Shown: in pieces, positions 1 through 6,210 of the stretch
Numbering within the stretch: the stretch's first letter is position 1
Layout of the letters: each line of letters starts with the position of its first letter
Origin: Bacteroidales bacterium UBA6117
GTDB taxonomy: Bacteria > Bacteroidota > Bacteroidia > Bacteroidales > VadinHA17
Direction: 5' to 3'
NCBI GenBank assembly: GCA_002428385.1
Contig: DIWB01000046.1
Coordinates: forward strand, 463-18,139
Length of the DNA: 17,677 nt
Position numbers and translations under genes: made by a program
The notes under the pieces: model-generated
What the model was told of the DNA's origin: nothing
The model's input: only the letters and a program-made list of their open reading frames with translations
The model's database searches: none

Positions 1-178
1 CGAGCTGCCTGTTCCAGTCGTCAATGGCATACAGTACAAGGCAGTTCTCAAAAATGTCCTTCCTGACCACAAAGTGATCCTGCGCAGAGGGGGGCATCTG
101 CTTCTTGAATGCTGCCGGAAGGATTATCCTTCCTTTGGCATCCACTTTGCACGGGTAATCACCAATAAAAGTGGCCAT
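1..178 (-). CDS. mraZ: MraZ, transcriptional repressor of the division/cell-wall cluster (N-terminal part, cut by window edge)
   Basis: Reading leftward from the ATG at 178, the protein begins MATFIGDYPCKVDAKGRIIL and continues for about 59 residues before the window ends. The G-[DE]-[YH]-x-CK-[VL]-DAKGR-[IL]-x-[LI]-P pattern is the hallmark of the first MraZ/SpoVT-AbrB-like half. MraZ is a DNA-binding protein that normally sits first in the dcw cluster (mraZ-rsmH-ftsL-ftsI-mur genes) and represses its own promoter. The rest of that cluster is expected to lie outside the window to the left. The start is fixed by homology and by the AT-rich leader. The upstream MraZ box at 223-247 supports the call independently. 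Truncation is by the window edge, not biological as far as can be seen. Confidence 0.93.
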   Translation of the reverse strand, partial: MATFIGDYPCKVDAKGRIILPAAFKKQMPPSAQDHFVVRKDIFENCLVLYAIDDWNRQL

Positions 179-222
179 TCTCTAATTCTCTCAATTAAAA
201 CGCTAAAATATGTAAAAATTAT

Positions 223-247
223 CCACTTTACTCCACTTTGCCCCACT
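223..247 (-). promoter_or_regulatory. MraZ box: three AGTGG direct repeats at 10-bp period
   Basis: On the minus strand AGTGG occurs at 247-243, 237-233 and 227-223, exactly 10 bp apart and separated by short A-containing spacers. Known MraZ operators are direct repeats of a TGGGN/GTGG core with 5-bp spacers, so this matches in sequence and period. It lies 45-70 bp upstream of the mraZ start. TA-rich sequences just downstream (about 222-203) could hold the -7 element but none matches TAnnTTTG perfectly. The expected effect is autorepression of mraZ and the division cluster. Confidence 0.88.
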
Positions 248-360
248 ATTTTTTAGTTGATTGTTAATAACTTTTTACGGCTGCAGTAATGAAAGGCTCA
301 TTTAATGGTTGTTTCGCAGCCTCAAAAATTTTCAAGAGGGGGTTTTTGACTATGAATTTG

Positions 361-384
361 CATCAGGGGGATGGCCCCCTGATG
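361..384. repeat. Perfect 10-bp hairpin with 4-nt loop
   Basis: CATCAGGGGG at 361-370 is the exact reverse complement of CCCCCTGATG at 375-384, with loop ATGG. It lies just before the first copy of the 144-bp repeat. No T-run follows, so it is not an obvious intrinsic terminator. It belongs to the palindrome-rich gene-free stretch between mraZ and the acyltransferase genes. Confidence 0.85.
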
Positions 385-390
385 GATGCC

Positions 391-534
391 CACATATTAA
401 ACCCTTGCAGGGTTTTACATCAAGAGGGGCTTCCATCTGCCGGTTGCACCGGCGGTTATTCACATTAAACCACTGCCGTGGTTTTTTCGTTAAACCGCTT
501 TCAAGGTTATTCTACACCGGATTATCCACAATTA
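391..534. repeat. 144-bp composite hairpin repeat, copy 1
   Basis: This stretch recurs at 900-1043 with a constant offset of 509 bp. The first 85 positions (391-475) are identical and the rest carries about a dozen scattered differences. It contains three intact small hairpins: 399-415 (AAACCCT, loop TGC), 439-453 (GCCGGT, loop TGC) and 467-484 (AAACCAC, loop TGCC). A fourth at about 492-508 is decayed in this copy (AAACCGC opposite AAGGTTA). Open frames across it lack any recognisable protein signal and are treated as chance. It looks like an interspersed palindromic element rather than a gene. Confidence 0.85.
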
Positions 535-595
535 GTCTCTGAACGGGTAATGCACATCCAAAGCAAATCGCCCGTCCGGGCACTATACATTGAAT

Positions 596-695
596 GAGAT
601 CCCTCGCCTGAATGGTTCTTGATAATCGTTTCCCGCATTGATTGTCTACCAACGTGGGAATGGTTCCTATTATCCAATATCAACCGGCGAGGGAT
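596..695. repeat. Imperfect long inverted repeat
   Basis: ATCCCTCGCC at 599-608 pairs perfectly with GGCGAGGGAT at 686-695. Inside these arms, 609-625 and 668-685 are weaker inverted matches, and TTCCC near 629 faces GGGAA near 656. The result is a roughly 97-bp imperfect palindrome. GAGATCCC at 596-603 also has its reverse complement GGGATCTC at 845-852, so a larger segment (596-852) is bounded by 8-bp inverted repeats. No coding potential was recognised. Confidence 0.65.
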
Positions 696-817
696 GACAT
701 GCACCATGGGGGTTGTTGGGGGTGAGGCCGCGGCGAGAAAGACCTTCCATTTAAATTAGAAATTTTACTTCTCGCCGCGGCCTCACCCCCTATGATTACC
801 ATGCACCGTGTCATCCC
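691..817. repeat. MITE-like nested inverted-repeat element with a perfect 22-bp stem
   Basis: The 22 bases at 718-739 are the exact reverse complement of 769-790. They are GC-rich with an internal CCGCGG, and enclose a 29-base AT-rich loop (740-768). Outside this, GGGATGACA at 691-699 faces TGTCATCCC at 809-817, and the 19-base outer arms match at 15 positions. The nested, nearly symmetrical 127-bp layout resembles a miniature inverted-repeat element or a strongly folding RNA. No target-site duplication was recognised and no transposase is present in the window. Confidence 0.75.
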
Positions 818-849
818 GCATCCCGGTTTTCATTTCCGGGATGCGGGAT
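813..849. repeat. Perfect 14-bp hairpin
   Basis: ATCCCGCATCCCGG (813-826) is the exact reverse complement of 836-849, with a 9-base T-rich loop (827-835). Its left arm overlaps the outer arm of the MITE-like element ending at 817, so the two structures would compete for pairing. No T-run follows. Confidence 0.85.
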
Positions 850-899
850 CTCCTGAACGGGCACTGCATGACCTTGAGGCAGCTTAGTCAATGACTGCT

Positions 900-1043
900 C
901 ACATATTAAACCCTTGCAGGGTTTTACATCAAGAGGGGCTTCCATCTGCCGGTTGCACCGGCGGTTATTCACATTAAACCACTGTCGTGGTTTTTTCGTT
1001 AAACCGCTTTCGCGGTTTTCCTGCACCGGAGTGTCCACAACTA
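900..1043. repeat. 144-bp composite hairpin repeat, copy 2
   Basis: Second copy of the repeat at 391-534, in the same orientation. Here the fourth hairpin is intact: AAACCGC (1001-1007), loop TTTC, GCGGTTT (1012-1018). The third hairpin has a single loop change (T for C at 985) that leaves its stem unchanged. The copy ends about 40 bp before the -7 box of the acyltransferase operon, so it could affect that promoter or mark the upstream edge of the unit. Confidence 0.85.
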
Positions 1044-1080
1044 ACTGTCGTCAGCTCTGCAGGAGCTGAGTATTTTTTAA

Positions 1081-1088
1081 TACTTTTG
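1081..1088 (+). promoter_or_regulatory. Bacteroidota -7 promoter box upstream of glsA
   Basis: TACTTTTG matches the Bacteroidota -7 consensus TAnnTTTG and lies 26 bp before the ATG at 1115. A -33 TTG is not evident. A 7-bp stem TCAGCTC/GAGCTGA at 1051-1069 sits where the upstream region would be and could be an operator-like element. Confidence 0.6.
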
Positions 1089-1114
1089 CATCCGGGTTCC
1101 AACTAAATTTCATA

Positions 1115-1957
1115 ATGGAAGACCAGAAAACAGCGGATAACGTCCTTCAGGTCGATGTGGAGCAGATCCTTGATTCAAAGAACCCGGCGTTGAAGAAGGT
1201 GATCCCGGGATTTCTGCTCAGGTACCTGAAGAAGATCGTTCACCAGGATGAGCTGAATGTATTCCTCCGGAAGGCCGGTCATCTGAGGGACGCTGAATTC
1301 ATCGCTGCCGGGCTGAAAGAATTCAGTATAAGCTACAGGGTAACCGGAAGCGAAAACCTTCCGGAAAAAGGCAGATACATTTTCGTTTCAAACCACCCCC
1401 TGGGAGGACTCGACGGACTGGTTTTCATTCACGAACTTTCGAAGTACTACCCGGAAATTAAATTCCCTGTTAATGATATTCTCATGAACATCAGTAACCT
1501 GTCGGGGATTTTTCTTCCGGTCAACAAGCACGGCGCCCTGGACAGGAAGGCCGCCCTGGACATAGAAAACGCCTATGCATCTGAAAGCCAGATTCTGTAT
1601 TACCCGGCAGGATTATGTTCGCGAAAGAAGAAAGGAGTGATCTGTGACCTCAGGTGGCATAAAAGCTTTATAACCAAAGCAGTGCAATACAAAAGAGATG
1701 TTGTTCCTGCTTATTTCTCAGGCCGCAATTCCAATTTCTTCTACAACCTGTCCAATATCAGAACCTTCCTTGGAATCAAGGCCAACATCGAAATGCTTTA
1801 CCTGGTCGACGAACTGTTCAGACAAAAGGGAAAGACGATCGACCTGGTGTTCGGGAAACCTGTCCCGTGGCAGACCTTCGACAGGACAAAGAGCGCTGCA
1901 GAATGGGCTGAATGGGTTAAAGAAAAATCATATCAGCTTCAATCGTTTATCTCCTGA
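1115..1957 (+). CDS. glsA: PlsC-like O-acyltransferase, probable glycine-lipid O-acyltransferase GlsA
   Basis: 280 residues, lysophospholipid-acyltransferase fold. The catalytic block is at residues 92-101 (SNHPLGGLDG, H94 and D100), a HX5D variant typical of the OlsA/hemolysin-associated branch rather than the usual HX4D. A second block, YPAG (163-166) followed by a basic stretch and a conserved DLRWHKSF, corresponds to the FPAG/FPEG substrate site. There is no signal peptide, so it is likely peripheral on the inner face of the membrane. An OlsB-like GNAT N-acyltransferase gene follows 81 bp downstream. In Bacteroides thetaiotaomicron such adjacent genes (glsB and glsA) make N-acyl glycine and then its O-acylated, di-acyl form, so that role is inferred here. 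A 1-acylglycerol-3-phosphate acyltransferase is the main alternative. The start fits the -7 box at 1081. Confidence 0.7.
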   Translation: MEDQKTADNVLQVDVEQILDSKNPALKKVIPGFLLRYLKKIVHQDELNVFLRKAGHLRDAEFIAAGLKEFSISYRVTGSENLPEKGRYIFVSNHPLGGLDGLVFIHELSKYYPEIKFPVNDILMNISNLSGIFLPVNKHGALDRKAALDIENAYASESQILYYPAGLCSRKKKGVICDLRWHKSFITKAVQYKRDVVPAYFSGRNSNFFYNLSNIRTFLGIKANIEMLYLVDELFRQKGKTIDLVFGKPVPWQTFDRTKSAAEWAEWVKEKSYQLQSFIS

Positions 1958-2038
1958 CAATCAAAGAATCAAAAAATATTTTATTTTTGATCGGTTTTTT
2001 CGGTGAGAACCTGAAAACATCATACCAATAAGGACAAA

Positions 2039-3001
2039 ATGAAACCAGTAGCTGAACCCCTTCCGAGGGATCAGATCATAGCGGAACTCACACCCGATAA
2101 GCTTCTCCGGCGTACCAACAACGGGAATAATGAGGTGTATTTTTTTGATCACAGGAAGTCCCCTTCACTCATGCATGAGATAGGAAGGGTGCGTGAGATC
2201 ACCTTCAGACATGCAGGCGGCGGGACAGGCAAGGACATCGATCTGGATAAATTTGACACCGACCCTGAGGATCCACAGAAACAGCTGATAGTGTGGGACC
2301 CCGAAAACAAGGAGATGATAGGAGGATACCGGCTCTATTTTCCTCCTAATGGATGCACCACATGCGATGTGTCAAAACTTGCATCTTCATCCTATTTCAA
2401 CTTCTCGGATAAATTCCAAAAAAAAATCTACCCGCACATGATGGAACTGGGCCGTTCATTTGTCCATCCTGATTACCAGTCAAGGGCCATGGGAAGGAAA
2501 AGCCTGTTTGCCCTTGATAACCTGTGGGACGGGCTCGGGGCTATCATCCTCGATAACCACCACCTGAAGTATCTTTTCGGCAAGGTGACCATGTATCCCC
2601 ATTACAACCAGAAAGCCAGGAATATGATACTTTATTTCCTCAAGAAGCATTTCGATGACCCCGACAATCTGGCAACACCGGTCGACCCGGCCAACATTGA
2701 CATCAATAAGGAGGAAATGAAGAAGATATTCAGGGGATGGAGATACAAAGACGACTACAAGATTCTTTCAAGGGAGGTGAGAAATCTGGGAGAAACGATT
2801 CCTTCCCTCATCAACGCCTACATGGGATTGTCGCCGACAATGCGAACCTTCGGAACCTTTATTAACCACAAGTTCGGAGAAACAGAGGAGACCGGAATAC
2901 TTATAACCCTGAGGGATATTTACGTTGAAAAGATCAACAGGCACCTGGCTTCATACAAGAATGACTACCTTATCAACTGGTTTTCACACGATAATCAGTA
3001 G
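2039..3001 (+). CDS. glsB: OlsB/GNAT-type N-acyltransferase, probable glycine N-acyltransferase GlsB
   Basis: 320 residues with the signature of acyl-ACP-dependent amino-acid N-acyltransferases (OlsB-like, GNAT superfamily). REITFRHAGGGTGKDIDLDKFD (split as REITFRHAGG at about 52-61 and DIDLDKFD at about 66-73) resembles the R..FR..G...D.D.FD block. IGGYRLY (94-100) and ELGRSFVHPDY (136-146) are the acyl-donor and core motifs. The C-terminal part (about 200-320) is an extension found in the longer Bacteroidota proteins. The inferred reaction is acylation of the glycine amino group to N-acyl glycine, the substrate for the preceding O-acyltransferase. Its stop codon overlaps the convergent purF-like gene by 7 bp. 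The 81-bp gap before it contains TATTTTTG (1982-1989), a possible second -7 box within an A/T inverted repeat, so it may also be transcribed independently. Ornithine or another amino acid as acceptor cannot be excluded. Confidence 0.7.
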   Translation: MKPVAEPLPRDQIIAELTPDKLLRRTNNGNNEVYFFDHRKSPSLMHEIGRVREITFRHAGGGTGKDIDLDKFDTDPEDPQKQLIVWDPENKEMIGGYRLYFPPNGCTTCDVSKLASSSYFNFSDKFQKKIYPHMMELGRSFVHPDYQSRAMGRKSLFALDNLWDGLGAIILDNHHLKYLFGKVTMYPHYNQKARNMILYFLKKHFDDPDNLATPVDPANIDINKEEMKKIFRGWRYKDDYKILSREVRNLGETIPSLINAYMGLSPTMRTFGTFINHKFGETEETGILITLRDIYVEKINRHLASYKNDYLINWFSHDNQ

Positions 3002-4896
3002 GCTCTCTCATTCCTGCCTTCATAGTAATTGATGAATGACTGGTTGGCTACCTTATTGCCTCCGGGAGTGGGATAATTACCCGTGAAATACCAGTCGCCG
3101 GTATGCCCCGGACAGGCCTCATGCAATCCTTCAACCGACTGAAATACAATTTCAACCCCTGCACGAATCTCATCTGATTTCAGAAGGTCAGCAATCTTCT
3201 GCGAAATCACGTCAGGGCAGAAGGGCTTGTATATCTCCTTAACCAGGTTCCTGATTTCATCAACTGGCTTAACTATCTCTTCCTTAGCTTCCCTGTACAA
3301 CTCCTGCAGGAACTGCCCCCTGCCCGATTCGACCAGAAGCTCCACAGCAGCCCTGAAAGCTATCAGGTCGCCCAGCTTTGCCATATCGATTCCGTAGCAG
3401 TCAGGATATCTTAATTGAGGAGATGAAGAAACTATAACTATCTTCCTGGGATCAAGCCGGTCAAGGATCCTGATAATGCTTTTTTTAAGTGTCGTGCCCC
3501 TGACTATCGAGTCGTCAATTACAACAAGGTTGTCGATACCTCTTCTGACCACCCCGTAGGTAACATCGTAAACATGCCCTACCAGATCGTCCCTGCCGGC
3601 ATCCTCAGTGATGAAAGTCCTGAGCTTCACATCCTTAACAGCTATCTTCTCAACTCTTGGCCTGTGGTTTAATATTTTCTGAAGCTCTTCCCGGGTAAGA
3701 TTATCCTTTTTTTCAATTATGGCGTCGAGCTTCGACTGGTTTATATAATCCTCAACACCCTTTATAAGTCCGTAAAATGCACTTTCAGCAGTATTCGGAA
3801 TATAGGAGAACACAGTGTTATCGATATCATTGCCGACAGCCCTGAGCACTCTGCCGGTGAGCAGTTCCCCGAGTTTTTTCCTTTCCCTGTAAATCGCCTT
3901 GTCGGTACCCCTCGAGAAATAGATCCTTTCGAAGGAACATTTCCGGGGTTCAACCTCATCCTTCAGCCTTTCCATAGAAACATCACCCGAAGCCCTGGCA
4001 ATCAATGCACAGGCTGGCGGCAGTTCCTTCACAAGATCGGTGCGTAGATTGAAAACAGTCTGAATTACAGGACGTTCTGAAGCTACAACTATAATATCAT
4101 CATCGACATAATAGAAAGCAGGCCTGATACCGGCCGGATCCCTCATCACAAAAGCATCACCGTGACCCACGATGCCGGCCATCACATATCCTCCGTCCCA
4201 GTTGCGGCTTGCCTTGCTCAGGACGGTCGCCAGATCGAGGTTGCTCTCGATCAGAGGGGTTATCTCCCGTTTTGTATAACCCTGTTCCTTGAACAGCCTG
4301 AATACCCTTTCATTCTCCTCATCGAGCCTGTGCCCGACGTTTTCGAGAATTGTAACTGTATCGGAAAAATCGATTGGTGTCTGCCCTAGTTCCACAAGGT
4401 TCTTAAAGATCTCACCTACATTAGTAAGATTGAAATTTCCGGCCATTACCAGGCTTCGCGATTTCCAGTTGTTCTCTCGGCTTACCGGATGCACGTAATC
4501 GATATTGTAGTTGCCAAATGTGCCGTAACGAAGATGTCCGAGATATACATCGCATGCAAAAGGCACATTCAGCCTGATGAAGTCCGGATCGGAAAACCTG
4601 TCAGGATTTTTCCTTTTAATGCTTGAAATATCATCATAGATAAGATCGAAAATTTCCCTGAGGGGATCCGGCTTATTTGACCTCTGCCTGAAAATATACC
4701 TGTTACCCGGATTGACATTCAGCTTAATACCTGCGATCCCTGCACCATCCTGCCCCCTGTTATGCTGTTTCTCCATCATCAGGTACATCTTCTGGAGGCC
4801 CCAGTCCCATGACCCGTATTTTTCCTTATAGTATTCCAGCGGCTTTCGCAGTCTGAGAAACGCAATGCCGCATTCGTGCTTTATACTTTCACTCAT
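2995..4896 (-). CDS. Extended PurF-like amidophosphoribosyltransferase family protein
   Basis: 633 residues, longer than the usual PurF of about 450-510. The N-terminal class II glutamine amidotransferase domain has a candidate nucleophile C9 after an eight-residue leader that would need removal, as in Bacillus PurF. RGQDGAGIA (47-55) and GHLRYGTFG (120-128) follow. The PRTase domain carries a good PRPP loop, VVIDDSIVRGTT (458-469), and RYPDCYGIDMA (496-506). The canonical reaction is PRPP plus glutamine to 5-phosphoribosylamine, the first step of purine synthesis. Oddities: the usual HNGN of the oxyanion region reads GNFN (153-156). Cysteines that bind a 4Fe-4S cluster in Bacillus-type enzymes are not at their usual motifs. 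The PRTase domain also has a helical insertion (about 375-425). It may be a second, specialised PurF paralog. It starts 8 bp after the SPOR gene stop. Confidence 0.8.
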   Translation of the reverse strand: MSESIKHECGIAFLRLRKPLEYYKEKYGSWDWGLQKMYLMMEKQHNRGQDGAGIAGIKLNVNPGNRYIFRQRSNKPDPLREIFDLIYDDISSIKRKNPDRFSDPDFIRLNVPFACDVYLGHLRYGTFGNYNIDYVHPVSRENNWKSRSLVMAGNFNLTNVGEIFKNLVELGQTPIDFSDTVTILENVGHRLDEENERVFRLFKEQGYTKREITPLIESNLDLATVLSKASRNWDGGYVMAGIVGHGDAFVMRDPAGIRPAFYYVDDDIIVVASERPVIQTVFNLRTDLVKELPPACALIARASGDVSMERLKDEVEPRKCSFERIYFSRGTDKAIYRERKKLGELLTGRVLRAVGNDIDNTVFSYIPNTAESAFYGLIKGVEDYINQSKLDAIIEKKDNLTREELQKILNHRPRVEKIAVKDVKLRTFITEDAGRDDLVGHVYDVTYGVVRRGIDNLVVIDDSIVRGTTLKKSIIRILDRLDPRKIVIVSSSPQLRYPDCYGIDMAKLGDLIAFRAAVELLVESGRGQFLQELYREAKEEIVKPVDEIRNLVKEIYKPFCPDVISQKIADLLKSDEIRAGVEIVFQSVEGLHEACPGHTGDWYFTGNYPTPGGNKVANQSFINYYEGRNERAY

Positions 4897-4904
4897 GGAT
4901 GGAG

Positions 4905-5366
4905 TTAATTCAGATCGGGGAAATTTATTATATCGGGTACCAGGATCGCGTCCGGAAAAACTTTCCGGATCATCATCAGGTCTCTTGTGCCTTCGATTCT
5001 TGTCCTGTAATCGCCAACCCTTATCTTGTAATAACTTGGCCTGTCAAAGGTAGGATACGACTTAATATCCGGAAAACGGGTGATGAACTCAGCCCGCCTT
5101 TTCCCCGATTCCTCTCGGGCATTCTTTTCCGAACTGTTGTAAATCTGTATTCTGAAGCCTTCCATTCCTCCCTGCCTCATGTTATAAAGAATGTAACGGT
5201 TGATAAGGGTGTCAATCCGCGGATCGTGATTGATGGTCAGTGTCCCTGATCCGTAGCGTCTATCATCATTGCGGAACAGATCAGCAGTTGAAGTGGCCTG
5301 CTGAGCCGCGCAGAAACCGGCTGAAAAAATTAAGAGAAACAATATTGGAATCTTCCTGCCCATCAT
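4905..5366 (-). CDS. Secreted SPOR-domain protein
   Basis: 153 residues from the ATG at 5366. MMGRK followed by a hydrophobic run (about 6-20) and AAQQ looks like a type I signal peptide. The lone Cys lacks a good lipobox, so a soluble periplasmic protein is favoured. Residues about 75-150 form a SPOR domain: GFRIQIYNS, then A..R..FI..FPDIKSY, YYKIRVGDYRTR and a final FPDAILVP. SPOR domains bind denuded glycan strands of septal peptidoglycan, so a wall or division-site role is likely. The frame is open further upstream (to 5453), but that extension lies inside yebC and would bury the signal sequence, so it was rejected. The gene lies 13 bp after yebC and 8 bp before the PurF-like gene and is probably co-transcribed with both. 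Confidence 0.85.
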   Translation of the reverse strand: MMGRKIPILFLLIFSAGFCAAQQATSTADLFRNDDRRYGSGTLTINHDPRIDTLINRYILYNMRQGGMEGFRIQIYNSSEKNAREESGKRRAEFITRFPDIKSYPTFDRPSYYKIRVGDYRTRIEGTRDLMMIRKVFPDAILVPDIINFPDLN

Positions 5367-5379
5367 TGTTCTGTTGTTA

Positions 5380-6120
5380 TCAGAGCTCATTGGCCTGCTC
5401 GTCGGTGATCTCCAGATTATGATAAACATTCTGGACATCATCATCATCCTCAAGTACCTCGATGAATCTCAGGACCTTCCTGGCCGATTCAAGATCGAGT
5501 GTCTTGGTGGTATTGGGGATCCTTTTAAGGCCTGCTTCTTCAGGTTCTATCTCAAGCTCGTTAAGCTTCCTGTTTACACTGCCAAAATCCTCCATGGCAC
5601 ATGTAATTGTAAATGTATCATCGTCATCTTCGAAATCCTGTGCCCCGGCATCAATCAGATCAAGTTCAATGTCTTCCATTGAAATGCCCTCCTTGCTTAT
5701 AGTGAACACACCTTTCCTTTCAAAGAGAGAGCTCAGGGAGCCGTTTGTTCCCAGCTTGCCTCCAAGCTTGTTGAAGGTTGCCCTGACCGAAGCAACTGTA
5801 CGGTTGTTGTTGTCGGTGAGGCATTCCGTAAAAACTGCTATACCGCCAGGCCCATAACCTTCGAAAGTGGTCTCGACATAACTGTCGGCATCAGCCCCGG
5901 AAGCTTTCTTGATGGCCCTTTCGATATTATCCTTGGGCATGTTTGCTCCCTTGGCATTCTGGACCGCCAGCCTGAGCCTTGCGTTTGTGTCAATGTCGCC
6001 GCCGCCTTCCCTGGCAGCAATCATTATTTCCTTTATGATCTTGGTGAATATCTTTCCCTTTCTGGCATCATTCGCACCTTTCTTCCTCTTAATCGTCGAC
6101 CATTTACTGTGACCTGACAT
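5380..6120 (-). CDS. yebC: YebC/PmpR family protein (TACO1-like translation factor)
   Basis: 246 residues beginning MSGHSKWSTIKRKKGANDAR, the invariant start of the YebC/TACO1 family. GNDxDxNxRLRLAVQNAKGANMP-type and ERAIKKA motifs follow, with the EGYGPGG block near residues 87-93. The acidic FEDDDDTF stretch near 165 fits domain 3. The family is annotated as transcription regulators, but more recent work links members to relief of ribosome stalling at proline-rich sequences; which role applies here is not visible. Length is normal. It heads the minus-strand operon with the SPOR and PurF-like genes and is divergent from miaB. Its own -7 box lies at 6146-6153. Confidence 0.96.
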   Translation of the reverse strand: MSGHSKWSTIKRKKGANDARKGKIFTKIIKEIMIAAREGGGDIDTNARLRLAVQNAKGANMPKDNIERAIKKASGADADSYVETTFEGYGPGGIAVFTECLTDNNNRTVASVRATFNKLGGKLGTNGSLSSLFERKGVFTISKEGISMEDIELDLIDAGAQDFEDDDDTFTITCAMEDFGSVNRKLNELEIEPEEAGLKRIPNTTKTLDLESARKVLRFIEVLEDDDDVQNVYHNLEITDEQANEL

Positions 6121-6145
6121 ATAAGTTGCTTTTTAATTTCAGATG

Positions 6146-6153
6146 CAAAATTA
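6146..6153 (-). promoter_or_regulatory. -7 promoter box for the yebC operon
   Basis: On the minus strand 6153-6146 reads TAATTTTG, a full match to TAnnTTTG, 25 bp before the yebC ATG. No clear -33 TTG is seen. It is back to back with the miaB -7 box at 6185-6192, leaving only 31 bp between them, so the two upstream regions must overlap. Confidence 0.6.
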
Positions 6154-6184
6154 AATAATTCTTTAATACATCATTCATTGTATG

Positions 6185-6192
6185 TACTTTTG
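6185..6192 (+). promoter_or_regulatory. -7 promoter box for miaB
   Basis: TACTTTTG, a full match to TAnnTTTG. Transcription from here would give a leader of about 120 nt containing the entire tandem-repeat array at 6211-6312. The -33 region is not well matched. Confidence 0.55.
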
Positions 6193-6210
6193 CCGTCAAA
6201 ATACGTGCGT

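Noticed and set aside
309..542. Open frame of 77 codons over the first repeat copy
   Set aside because: It runs through hairpins of an interspersed repeat, has no homology signal, and is not preserved in the same frame in the second copy.
811..1038. Minus-strand open frame of 75 codons over the second repeat copy
   Set aside because: It overlaps a 14-bp hairpin and the repeat; composition reflects palindromes and no family is recognisable.
4162..5249. Plus-strand open frames opposite the PurF-like and SPOR genes
   Set aside because: They are antisense shadows without signal peptides, motifs or ribosome-binding context.
5367..5453. 29-residue N-terminal extension of the SPOR protein
   Set aside because: It lies within the yebC coding region and would place a signal peptide internally; MMGRK is the natural start.
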